Origin: Wyeomyia smithii
Taxonomy: Eukaryota; Arthropoda; Insecta; Diptera; Culicidae
DNA: 64,000 bases
Reading direction: 5' to 3'
NCBI RefSeq assembly: GCF_029784165.1
Contig: NC_073695.1
Coordinates: forward strand, 97,383,485-97,447,484
Below are positions 1 to 9,600 of the stretch, in pieces (the stretch's first letter is position 1; every line of letters begins with the position of its first letter). Made by a program: the position numbers and the translations under genes. The notes beneath the pieces were generated by a model. That model was not told where the DNA came from. It saw nothing but the letters and a program-made list of their open reading frames with translations, and ran no database searches.

Positions 1-186
1 AAAATGTGCCAAAAACAGTATCGATAACGAATTCTCTCAACTATAATCTAGTTGATCGAGACCGCTATTAGCCCCAAGGCTAGTGTGCAATATTGTTTTG
101 TTATTGTTTAATGGATTGTACTGTGATTACATACATACATATCTGGAGTACCGCCTAACCTATATTTATTTTTTTTTCTCTTTCAG

Positions 187-1851
187 TTTTGTCCACGATG
201 TAAGGCAAAGGCCAGGCCTCCACCGGAGAAAGTAAATGTGAGTTTTCATAGTTTTAAATTTTCAAACCTTTTTTATATATTGTTTTATATTTCCGGCCTA
301 GAGGTGGGAAAAATAGTTCACTACATTGAGCGGATCATAGCGATTCCGCTCACTAAAGTGAACTAGTTCAAAAGAGTCAGTTCTTTGGAAGGACGAAATC
401 TATTGATCGCTCTCAGAACTGGTTCTTCCGAAGAATTGGCTCTCTTGATCAGCTCGCAGGCAATCCACTCGTGATCAAATACTTTCTTTTGAAGAACTGA
501 CTCTTCAGATCAGTTCGTGAACGGATTGCCCACCTCTAGTTTCCGCGGATGAAACCGAAACCTAAAATGTATACCTGAGACTTTTCAACAATGTTAGAAA
601 TTTGTAATTTTAATTATTAGGATTTGTTTGTTTTCACAATTAGGACTTATTATTCGTAGATTCAAACCTACTTGCCAAATAAAGGAAATAAAGTTACAGC
701 TAACTCAATTCATAACTTATTAACTATAAATAGAGCTTATCGTAGCAATTGAGGATTGCAACGATTTTTGTCGAAAGTTAATAAAGTCGTTACAAATTTT
801 ATTTTCATATTATTATATAACTTGCATTTCTTGCTCAGGCAACATATCAAATACGTTTTCGCTGCACACACTCGAATTGTCCGAAAGAGAAATCTCTCTC
901 TCTCTCGTAGTGATGCGTGATTCTTTTTCAAATTCAAAAGTAGGTAGACTGATGTGAGATAACTTTTAGGTAGTCTTTAAAAGACACTCTGACAAAACAC
1001 AAATTTTGAAAATATATGCAATCGAAGCAACCAAAAACACGTCCGATCTGTAGGACAGTTCAAGACGCACTGAGGGGTAAACACATTATATGCATTTCAA
1101 AATAGCTTATTTTTCAATTAATTTTTACATTATGCCGCCCTACTAAAATAAAAGGTGACTCGCGTCGAAGAGAAAGAAAGGGAAAATGAGAGAGAGAGAG
1201 GGAAAATAAGAGAAAAATAAGGAGAGAGAGAGAAAATTAGAAAGAGAGTGAAAGAGAGATAGAGAGTGAACGAAAGAGAGAGAAGGAGAGAGTGAGAGAA
1301 AGAGAGAATAGGAGAGAGTGTGTGAGAGAGAGTACGACTCAGCCCTCGAGGCTTTGGATCTATTTTGCATCTTTTCCACCGCTTTTATGATCATTGGTCA
1401 ATATTACAAAGACAATAGTATAACAAAGATAACAATCTGAAAAACATGTATTTCTTTTTACATTTCCATAATATACACACTCCTAAAACACTTTTATAAT
1501 CCTTACTTTTTCAAGTACTGTGGCATATGTGGAGGACACCTCAAGGATGAAAAACCGTCAACAGCGCCACGGCGGCAGCGTATGCCAGCACCACACCAGC
1601 ATGGTGCTTCAAATTGGCCACCAATAAATTGGCCACAAATGAATTGGCCACAAATGAATTGGCCACAACAACCACAACAACCACAACCCTGGTTCGATGC
1701 GTTGACCAATCTGCAGCAACAACAAATCAGGCTCCAAAAACAACTGCAGCAACAACAGCGGCTGCAGCAACAACAACAGCGAATGCAACAACAACAGCTG
1801 CGGCAGCAACAACAGCAACTGCAGCAACAACAGGAAGCAGAAGAGCAGTAG
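187..1851 (+). CDS. 3' end of a zinc-ribbon / Q-rich protein gene (two exons; 5' part off window)
   Basis: Two exons in matching phase 0 form one reading frame: 187-237 (after a pyrimidine-rich tract and CAG; donor GTGAGT) and 1516-1851 (acceptor TTTTTCAAG; stop TAG at 1849-1851). The first encodes FCPRCKAKARPPPEKVN and the second begins YCGICGGHLKDEK, so the join makes a CxxC-x14-CxxC zinc ribbon split by a 1278-bp intron. After the ribbon come three NWP(P/Q) repeats, a proline/glutamine stretch and a glutamine-rich tail (LQKQLQQQQRL...), ending in EAEEQ. An AATAAA at 1871-1876 fits a short 3' UTR. I do not recognise the family; a ribbon with a low-complexity tail suggests a nucleic-acid or protein-binding role, but that is inference. 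The intron carries a hAT-type MITE and a purine tract. The upstream exons lie outside the window, so length and start are unknown. The ribbon reconstruction is well supported; the function is not. Confidence 0.68.
299..538. mobile_element. hAT-type MITE in the zinc-ribbon gene intron
   Basis: The element begins TAGAGGTGGG and ends CCCACCTCTA, with GTTCA/GAACT and GATC motifs repeated beneath both ends. The flanks share TTTCCG on each side (imperfect 8-bp duplication), as expected for hAT insertion. It is about 240 bp and has no coding capacity. Confidence 0.6.
570..815 (+). repeat. Dispersed repeat, also at 20475-20720
   Basis: This stretch and 20475-20720 share an ordered series of blocks in the same orientation: TTCAACA...TTTGAAATTT-like, TTTTAATT, AGGACTTAT, AACTTGTCAAA-like, ATAGCTTATCG and TTTTTGTCGAAA. 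It is AT-rich and non-coding. No ends could be fixed, so the element class is unknown. Confidence 0.45.
1170..1336 (+). repeat. GA-rich polypurine tract
   Basis: About 165 bp of almost pure purine on the plus strand (GAGAGA, GAAAGAGAG units, a few Ts). Long open frames on either strand here come from low complexity, not from genes. Such a tract can bind GAGA-type factors or form triplex DNA; no such role is shown here. Confidence 0.8.
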
Positions 1852-1870
1852 GAAAATCCACAAGAGGAGC

Positions 1871-1970
1871 AATAAAAACGATATAAAATAAAAAACGATA
1901 TAAAATAAAAAATGATATAAAATAAAAAGCGTTAAAACGATATAAAATAAAAAACAAAATAAACAAAAAC
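1871..1970 (+). repeat. AATAAA signal running into an AT minisatellite
   Basis: AATAAA at 1871-1876 lies 20 bp after the zinc-ribbon gene stop. It is followed by about five copies of a 17-20 bp unit related to AACGATATAAAATAAAA, each of which recreates an AATAAA-like hexamer. The unit array ends near 1970. Confidence 0.6.
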
Positions 1971-1984
1971 TATTTTTGTCTTAG

Positions 1985-3835
1985 TTAATTTTCTGCAAAA
2001 ACGCTATCCGAAAGATTCCTGTTCTTTGTTCTTTGAGTAAGCTTTAGGCTTAGCTGACTAAGTTTTTCATGAATGGCGGTATTGAATAGTTTATATTGAA
2101 AGTTCCAGAACTCGACTCTGACCCTGTTTTGGAGGAAACCATTTGGCATGGTAACGCGGTAGGGTCTATAGAACGTGTCTAACATAGTGGCGTTGATGTG
2201 TTTTTCCATGTTTCATATAAAAATTTTTAGATAACTTTCTCATGTATGGTGGTGTTAAATCGTTCATATTGAAAGTTTCAGAACTCGGCTCTGACCCTGT
2301 TTTGGAGGAAACCATTTGGCATGGTAACGCGGTAGGGTCTAGAGAACGTGTCTAACATAGTGGCGTTGATGTGTTTTTCCATGTTTCATATAAAAATTTT
2401 TAGATAACTTTCTCATGTATGGTGGTGTTAAATCGTTCATATTGAAAGTTTCAGAACTCGGCTCTGACCCTGTTTTGGAGGAACCATTTGGCATGGTAAC
2501 GCGGTAGGGTCTATAGAACGTGTCTAACATAGTGGCGTTGATGTGTTTTTCCATGTTTCATATGAAAATTTTCAAGCACAAAAAAATTGACCGGTGTTCC
2601 AGTTTACTCTAATGAATCGGTTCATATTGTAAGTAACAGAACTCGGCTCAGACCCTGTTTTGGAGGAAACCATTCGGCATGGTGACGGGGTAGGATCTAT
2701 AGAACGTGTCTAACATAGTGGCGTTGATGTGTTTTTCCATGTTTCATATAAAAATTTTCAAGCACAAAAAAATTAACCGGTGTTCCAGTTTACTCTAATG
2801 AATCGGTTCATATTGTAAGTAACAGAACTCGGCTCAGACCCTGTTTTGGAGGAAACCATTCGGCATGGTGACGGGGTAGGGTCTATAGAACGTGTCTAAC
2901 ATAGTGGCGTTAATGTGTTTTTCCATGTTTCATATGAAAATTTTCAAGCACAAAAAAATTGACCGGTGTTCCAGTTTACTCTAATGAATCGGTTCATATT
3001 GTAAGTAACAGAACTCGGCTCTGACCCTGTTTTGGAGGAAACCATTTGGCATGGTAACGCGGTAGGGTCTATAGAACGTGTCTAACATAGTGGCGTTGAT
3101 GTGTTTTTCCATGTTTCATATAAAAATTTTCAAGCACAAAAAAATTAACCGGTGTTCCAGTTTACTCTAATGAATCGGTTCATATTGTAAGTAACAGAAC
3201 TCGGCTCAGACCCTGTTTTGGAGGAAACCATTCGGCATGGTGACGGGGTAGGGTCTATAGAACGTGTCTAACATAGTGGCGTTGATGTGTTTTTCCATGT
3301 TTCATATAAAAATTTTCAAGCACAAAAAAATTAACCGGTGTTCCAGTTTACTCTAATGAATCGGTTCATATTGTAAGTAACAGAACTCGGCTCTGACCCT
3401 GTTTTGGAGGAAACCATTTGGCATGGTGACGGGGTAGGGTCTATAGAACGTGTCTAACATAGTGGCGTTGATGTGTTTTTCCATGTTTCATATAAAATTT
3501 TTTAGATAACTTTCTCATGTATGGTGGTGTTAAATCGTTCATATTGAAAGTTTCAGAACTCGGCTCTGACCCTGTTTTGGAGGAAACCATTTGGCATGGT
3601 AACGCGGTAGGGTCTATAGAATGTATCTAATATAGTGGCGTCGATATGTTTTTCCATGTTTCATATGATTTTTTTTAGATAACTTTTTCATGTATGGTGG
3701 TGTTAAATCGTTCATATTGAAGATTTCTGAACTCGGCTCTGACCCTGTTTTGGAGGAAACCATTTGGCATGGTGATGGGGTAGGGTCTATAGAATGTATC
3801 TAATATGGTGGAGTTGATGTGCAGTTTTAAATCTT
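1985..3835 (+). repeat. Satellite array, about 10 monomers of 173-188 bp, two monomer types
   Basis: The block GGGTCTATAGAACGTGTCT recurs near 2160, 2335, 2509, 2690, 2878, 3061, 3247, 3434, 3607 and 3780. The spacing is about 174 bp for type A monomers and about 183-188 bp for type B. All share CTGACCCTGTTTTGGAGGAA and GTGGCGTTGATGTG. They differ in one segment: type A has TAGATAACTTTCTCATGTATG and type B has CAAGCACAAAAAAATT then CCGGTGTTCCAG. The order is roughly A, A, A, then a run of B, then A, A. The last two copies are the most diverged. Short frames inside repeat with the monomer and are not genes. Confidence 0.9.
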
Positions 3836-4166
3836 GATTTAAAGAGCGGAGGACAACGATAGAAATTTTTTTTAAATCACCGTTTTACTCAGAAAATGCA
3901 GAGCTTTCGGATGATATAAAAAACTGATATAGCTAAACAACCCAATTACTTTTAGTTTTGCGGTTAACATAAGACATGATTTAAATAATTTCCATAGCTC
4001 GGCTCTGTCCCTTCTTACAAAACTATTATTTAAAATAGTTGTAGGCCAGGGAATGCAGATCATATCTAATTTGGTGACGTTGATGTGTTTTTACATGATT
4101 TATATAATTTTTTTGGAATTACTTTCTATTAGAATAATTTTGCGTCCAAATTTAGTTCCTGTAGTT
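3836..4166 (+). repeat. Degenerate satellite edge
   Basis: After the last clear monomer the sequence decays. A recognisable relic lies near 4050-4115 (GATCATATCTAATTTGGTGA, then GTTGATGTGTTTTTACATG), matching the conserved part of the satellite. Nothing else is supported here. Confidence 0.5.
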
Positions 4167-4592
4167 CAGCGGTTCTCAACCTTTTTTTGTGCGCATACCC
4201 CTTGGCGATATTTTTCATATCGATTGTACCCCCTGGCTTGAAATGTTTTCGCAAAGTGGGAGAGAGTACCCAACAAGCAATTTTGTTGATTTACAGCTTA
4301 ATAAGCTATTATTCAGTAGATTTCGATTGAACTATAGTTTAACAAGCCGTTATCCAACAAAATTGTTTGTTGGGTAGTGGTAGATCATGTTTTGGTAGTC
4401 TTGTTTAGGTTTCAAATTGAACTATGGTTTGTTTGATTGCTACAGTCATGTTTTAAGAGCAAGGCTGAAAAACAAATGAAGTATTTTAGAGAAAAATTGC
4501 TTTGTCCGCCATCACTGATTTTTCTTTCGTGTACCCTCTGAAGGCTTTCGAGTACCTCCAGAGGTACGCGTACCCCAGGTTGAGAACCGCTG
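4167..4592. mobile_element. hAT-type MITE with perfect 8-bp target duplication
   Basis: The termini are CAGCGGTTCTCAACC and GGTTGAGAACCGCTG, a typical hAT terminal repeat. The direct repeat CTGTAGTT flanks it exactly (4159-4166 and 4593-4600). It is 426 bp, non-coding, and carries a second small MITE inside (4269-4374). Confidence 0.88.
4269..4374. mobile_element. 106-bp TA-flanked MITE nested in the hAT MITE
   Basis: The ends CCCAACAAGCAATTTTGTTG and CAACAAAATTGTTTGTTGGG are inverted repeats of about 20 bp. Both flanks are TA (4267-4268, 4375-4376), as for Tc1/mariner-like insertions. It has no coding capacity. Confidence 0.75.
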
Positions 4593-4699
4593 CTGTAGTT
4601 CATACCTTTTGTCACTTTTGATGCACAAAAATACGGTTCGTATTTTTTTATTACAAATACTGTTTTTCTACAAAATTATTTCTAGACAGTTTAATTTCC

Positions 4700-5030
4700 C
4701 AAGTTTCCAACAGGTGGCGCTTTCGAAAAATCTATTTTGGTTCGTGTATCGGCTTTTCGCTTCAACCAATTTTTTGTGCTTGAATCGGTTCTTAGTGCAT
4801 ATCTGCCAGATGGCGCTTTATAATAATGCTGGTTCGTGTCTCGGCTTTTCGGGCTCGAAACGGTTTTGTGCTTGAAACGGTTTTTTGTGCGTAGCTTGAC
4901 GCCGGTCAAAAAATGGCACGCGCTTCTTGATAAGGAATTTGTTCTGTGCTGGCCGTGCTAATGCAGTGATTTTAAAATAAATTTAATAATATGATAACAT
5001 TGTTCCAGTTGAAGTGAGCTATCGTTTCCA
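4700..5030 (+). promoter_or_regulatory. Upstream region of the m3C methyltransferase gene with reiterated motifs
   Basis: Just upstream of the methyltransferase start, TGGCGCTTT occurs at about 4713 and 4811. Each is followed by GGTTCGTGTNTCGGCTTTTCG, and CTTGAAACGGTTTTGTGC-like blocks occur three times near 4780-4890. A possible 3' splice site (TTGTTCCAG, ending at 5008) lies just before the first coding ATG, so a 5' UTR intron is possible. Placing promoter function here is inference from position. Confidence 0.3.
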
Positions 5031-6239
5031 ATGGATAGTGTGTATTCCAACGAAGAAGAGCAACCAGCCACGGAAGAAATTGCCACCTGTAAAAGGCCAC
5101 AGTTTGGAAATCGGTTCCTGTCGGAGAATGATGATGTTTATCAACACAATGCTTGGTAGGATTTGCTCTAACCGTTTATCGGTGCCAATTTGGTCTTTTG
5201 CGAGAAATTTTTGTACAGACTACGAGTTCACTCGCTATCGAAAAAAGCCTCGCGTAGGCGAACGTCTCTTAACAAATCCAAAACAAGTTTTCGATTTCAA
5301 TTCTTGGTTCGTGTTGTAATCTAAAGCTTTAACCTATTTGTGATTTAATCCTTTCTCTACAGGGACAACGTAATATGGGACGATGAACAGGAGCAAGCTG
5401 CACTGGAAAGCGTTCGGAAAAACTCATCCCAAAAACTGGAACCAGATCAAATACAGCAGTTGGAAAAGGATGCCGATAGCAACTGGGACAAGTTCTATGA
5501 CATTCATCAGAACCGATTTTTTAAAGATCGTCATTGGCTTTTTACGGAGTTTCCGGAGTTAGCACCATACAACACAAAAGAAGCCCCGGAACGGGTTATT
5601 CCACAAGGAGTTGGACATTCTTCTTCTTCGACAAACCTTGGTGTAGATACTAATACTAAGCGTACCATTTTTGAAATTGGTTGCGGAGTTGGAAATACGG
5701 TATTTCCCATTTTAAAATACAGCGTAGAGAAAAATTTGAAAATCTATGCTAGTGATTTTTCGAAGCAGGCAATTCAAATTCTGAAGGAAAGTAAGGAATT
5801 TGATACCGACCGTTGCGAAGCCTTTGTGCTGGATGCCACGGCAGATGAGTGGAATGTTCCATTCCCTGAAAACAGTATCGATATCATAGTTCTGATATTT
5901 GTTCTATCGGCGATTGATCCCGATAGAATGCAGCATATCGCCAATCAAGTTGCCCGCTACCTAAAACCAGGAGGAGTGGTTTTGCTCCGAGACTACGGTC
6001 GGTATGATTTGGCGCAGTTGCGGTTTAAGCCGGGGAAATGTTTGAAGGATAATTTTTACGTCCGTGGTGATGGAACACTCGTGTATTTTTTCACGCAAGA
6101 AGACCTACGTACGCTGTTTCAAAATGCAGGCTTGATTGAAGAGCAGAATATTATCGACCGCCGATTGCAGGTGAATCGTAGCAGAATGATTAAAATGTAC
6201 CGGATTTGGGTTCAAGTAAAGTTTAGGAAACCAAGCTGA
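5031..6239 (+). CDS. Metl: tRNA N3-methylcytidine methyltransferase, METTL2-type cytosolic isoform
   Basis: The exons are 5031-5155 and 5363-6239 (1002 nt, 333 aa). The donor is TTG|GTAGGA, the acceptor is CTCTACAG, and the join restores a Trp codon. The N-terminal block QFGNRFLSENDDVYQHNAW followed by DNVIWDDEQ is the family signature. Then come FKDRHWLFTEFPELAP, the SAM-binding motif I EIGCGVGN (residues about 146-153), DFSKQAI, LIFVLSAI, RDYGRYDLAQLRF, NFYVRGDGTLVYFF and RRLQVNR near the C terminus. Enzymes of this family methylate cytosine-32 of threonine and arginine tRNAs with S-adenosylmethionine, usually with a partner protein. Length and motif order match METTL2/METTL8, and no key residue looks missing. 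AATAAA at 6314-6319 ends the 3' UTR. The gene is convergent with the phosphatase. The start ATG has C at -3, a weak context, which matters for the alternative form. Confidence 0.92.
5149..6239 (+). CDS. Metl: Same gene, alternative 5' exon: predicted mitochondrial (METTL8-like) isoform
   Basis: If the donor at 5307 (TTG|GTTCGT) is used instead of 5156, the reading frame runs 5149-5306 plus 5363-6239 (344 aa), with a 56-bp intron. It begins MLGRICSNRLSVPIWSFAR, rich in Arg, Ser and hydrophobic residues with no acidic residue, like a mitochondrial presequence. It then gives RVGERLLTNPKQVFDFNSW, a second version of the block in the other isoform, joined at the same Trp codon. The METTL8 family has an equivalent (S/E)RxLTxPxxVF block and acts on mitochondrial tRNAs. 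The ATG at 5149 has A at -3 and overlaps the last codons of the cytosolic exon in another frame; an upstream in-frame ATG triplet starts at 5128. On such a message the ATG at 5031 would give a 42-codon frame stopped at 5157-5159. This isoform is inferred from sequence only. Confidence 0.7.
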
Positions 6240-6313
6240 ATGTTACCTATTTTTTCAAGTCATGTATTTACTAATTTTAGTGCTTATGACATCTACCAAC
6301 ACTAGTTATATTC

Positions 6314-6319
6314 AATAAA
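6314..6319 (+). terminator. Polyadenylation signal AATAAA of the methyltransferase gene
   Basis: A canonical AATAAA lies 75 bp after the stop codon. It sits in the 250-bp interval between the two convergent genes. Confidence 0.65.
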
Positions 6320-6488
6320 ATTTAGAACGCCCTACGGACGAGTACAATTTTCAGTTGACGATCCACGTAACATCAAGTCCCAAATCTAAAAAACATCTGA
6401 TTAAAGCGCTTACTTCCAATATCACATTCTTTTTTTCAATTCTATCGGCAACTTTCACGTCCCTAGTATCGATCCAAATTCGAATAGT

Positions 6489-6666
6489 TTACTTCTTAGC
6501 TACGTCGTTGTACAATTGGATAAAATCGGCGAAACTGTCCGCGTAGTAATTCGGCAGTTCCTCTGGTTTGGTGTGCGTCATCAACATCTCCTTTGTCGTT
6601 CCACCACTCAGCATTAGAATCTTCTGGAAACCGCACCGCGTGCCAAATCCCATATCTTGTGGAAGC
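6489..6666 (-). CDS. Last exon of the HAD phosphatase gene
   Basis: This 178-bp exon begins after TTCCAATTTCAG on the minus strand and completes the Met codon split as AT|G with the exon ending at 18754. It encodes LPQDMGFGTRCGFQKILMLS, then GGT, then the C terminus ...DFIQLYNDVAKK, stop at 6489-6491. Motif IV Asp and the conserved LSGGT make it the expected family C terminus. The rest of the gene lies 12 kb away. Confidence 0.88.
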
Positions 6667-9600
6667 CTGAAATTGGAAAAAGTAATTTTCACTCGTCAAC
6701 GAATTCTGGCGAATTATAACTTATAACTGTCAGTGCTCAATGTGAAACGTAAAATTTGTTCAAATATAAATGCTGAACAATCTTTTTTGTTTTGCCTTTC
6801 GAAAATGAATGCGAAGAGTTGAGAGGAAAAACGTAAACTCATTAAATTTGTGAGCAAAAAAAATGCTGCCCTAAAGTTCAAAATAGTTACCCTAGAAAGA
6901 TTGTAGCATTTTAACTATTTCTGTGAAATTTGGTGCCCTAGCCATTTTTGAAACGCGTCAACTTACATCAAAGTGTCGCATAGTAATTGCTCGCCGGGTT
7001 CGTCGCTTCAATGTTATGTTTACGAGAAAACTCATTTGAGTCTCTGATTGTTGCTGGCTAGGGGCACCAAATTTCACAGGAATAGTTAATAAGCTACAAT
7101 CTTTCATTTTTTCCAGTTTGAGATTTGGGACCCCACCTGTGTTGACCAGTGAAACTTTTATCTAACACTAATGAAACAACTCTCTGGAAATAACGTGGTG
7201 ACCCTGGAAAGATAAAAAATGATATCTATTGTCGATTTACAGTTTCTAAACGTCATTCCGATTTCGGATATACTCATATTAGGTGGTATTTTGACATTTA
7301 GTTACTATCCCTAATTTCAAAATAGCGCCTGTAGTCAATCCTTAGACTTTAAAGTCACTCTAATGCTGGAAATACTCATAATAGGTGGTTTAAATTATTT
7401 TAAGCCAGGGTTTGCAATTCCGGGAACGATTTCCCGGGAAATTCCTTTTTCCAGGATTCCCGGATCCCGGGAACGAAAATATTGATTCCAGGGATCCCGG
7501 GATTCCCGAGTTCCTCAAAAAATTCGCAGGATTTAGCATACTTTATTATTACTATTAGAATTACTTCAAAATACTTTATCAAAACGCTAAACTGACGTAA
7601 TCAAAATGTATACCAACACTAAAGTGGGCATTACACAAAGCTAATTTTTGCTTGAAATGACGGTCAATATTTGCTTGCCGTGTAATATCAAATTATTTGC
7701 CTCAATTATTTGTCAAAAATATTTGCTGTATTGCTGCATTGATAAAAATTTTCAAAACCTGTACATTACTAAAAAAAATTGAAAGCCGTAAATCAATGCG
7801 ACCAGAAATGAATAATTTAATAAAATTCAAAGTCAATGTGACATAGGTCGTAGTAAGAATTTCAACATAAAAAACATCTTTCTGCAGTGGTGGGCACCAT
7901 TCCGCTAATTCGCTAATCGCTAATTAGCGACGCTAAAATTCAGTTAGCGGTTTAGCGATTTCGCTAATTTTGACGTAGGACTACGTCTTTGTTTTCTATA
8001 CTAGATTACACTTTGTGAAAATGAAAATGAAACTGGCAAATGTTGCGTCAGATTTCAAACGGTTATAGCAAGCGAACGACTTAATGCATCTTAGTCATTT
8101 TTATTTCGGTGGATAGATAAAATGTGTAACAATTTTTTGATATTATGTTCAACATTGTTGCTTTACTGCTTAATGGTGGAAAAAGGTGAAAAGTTCCAAG
8201 GTCAAGCTTTCCCATACATTTCCCTTGTTCTTGGCTTGCTTCCCAAGCACAGATAACAATAACATGGACGAAATAAATTCCACTGCCTACATATTTTGAC
8301 TCAACAAAGTGTTTTGGTTTGTTTGTCTTTGTCTAAGCTGTGTGGCCACGCCTTAATGGTAAAAATCTACGCTGAACTCGATACAAAAGACTGCGTGTGG
8401 AAAATTCAGCTTCAGTTTAGTTTGTTCCACAATAGCGAGTGCGGTGCAGCCGTTAAAGCTTTGCGACATTGAGAAACGAGAGCTGCATACGAGTCAACTT
8501 CCAGGCACCGCGGAGTATGTTACCTGTATTCTGCACACGGCAGCAATAATAACCATTGTACGCTGCAGGATATTTTGCTGGCACAGCTGCTGGAGGGCAC
8601 AGCGGAGAGCAAATTTAATATTTTATCGTTGCTACCGGTGGTGGTGTGATTATCAGCATTCTGTAGCATACATTTCGAGCTGAAGATTATCGAATCGGGT
8701 CTTTTTAGAACTATAAATGCTTGAAGATAAGAGTTACGAGAATTTTCACAACTACTCCTAGTGTGAAATGTCCATCTATTTCTCAATAATTATTTTTACA
8801 ATAACGACCAGGGCGCACCAAAGATAAACGGTAGTGTTGCCTATGAATAGTTTATCACAACAAGACATAACCCTCATTTCAAGAATTTTCACTGCTAAAT
8901 TGAGTGATTTTCCGGTTTAATTGTTTGTTTGTGTTCACTCGAACACCGTTATCAGTCAAATATTAGCAACGAAAATTAGTTAATCTAAGAACCTGAGTGA
9001 TTTTCGCAGCGGGAAAGCAAAAACTTTCTTTTGATGCTTATGAAAATCACTCAGTAGTATTGCAGATGTATTGGTTTGTTTCTCTTTCTTTCTATAAGCT
9101 ACGTGGCCACGCCTTAATGGTAAAAATCTACGCTGAACTCGATACAAAAGACTGCGTGTGGAAAATTCAGCTTCAGTATAGTTTGTTACACATAAGCGAG
9201 AGCAGTGCTGCTGTTAAAGGTACGCGACATTGAGAAACGAAAGCTGCATACGAGTCAACTTCCAGGCACCGCGGAGCATGTTACCTGTATTCTGCACACG
9301 GCAGCAACAATAACCAACGTACGCTGCAGGATATTTTGCTGGCACAGCTGCTGGAGGGCACAGCGGAGAGCAAATTTTATACGCGGCCAACACAATAATC
9401 GATGCTACCGGTGGTGGTGTGATTATCAGCATTCTGTAGCATACATTTCGAGCTGAAGATTATCGAATCGGTTCTTTTTAGAACTATAAATGCTTGAAGA
9501 TAAGAGTTACGAGAATTTTCACAACTACTCCTAGTGTGAAATGTCCATCTATTTCTCAATAATCATTTTTACAACAACGACCAGGGCGCATCAAAGATAA

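Noticed and set aside
1143..1394. Ser/Leu-rich minus-strand frame
   Set aside because: It is the complement of the GA-rich tract and is low-complexity translation.
1609..1966. Leu-, Ala/Val- and Thr/Ala-rich frames overlapping the CAG/CAA region
   Set aside because: They are other frames of the polyglutamine-coding exon. The zinc-ribbon frame is supported by its splice phase and CxxC pairs.
2339..2554. Repeated frames starting MEKHINATMLDTF
   Set aside because: They recur with the satellite monomer period and reflect the repeat, not a gene.
6496..6699. Alternative minus-strand frame over the phosphatase last exon
   Set aside because: It is out of register. The other frame matches the family and joins correctly to exon 3.
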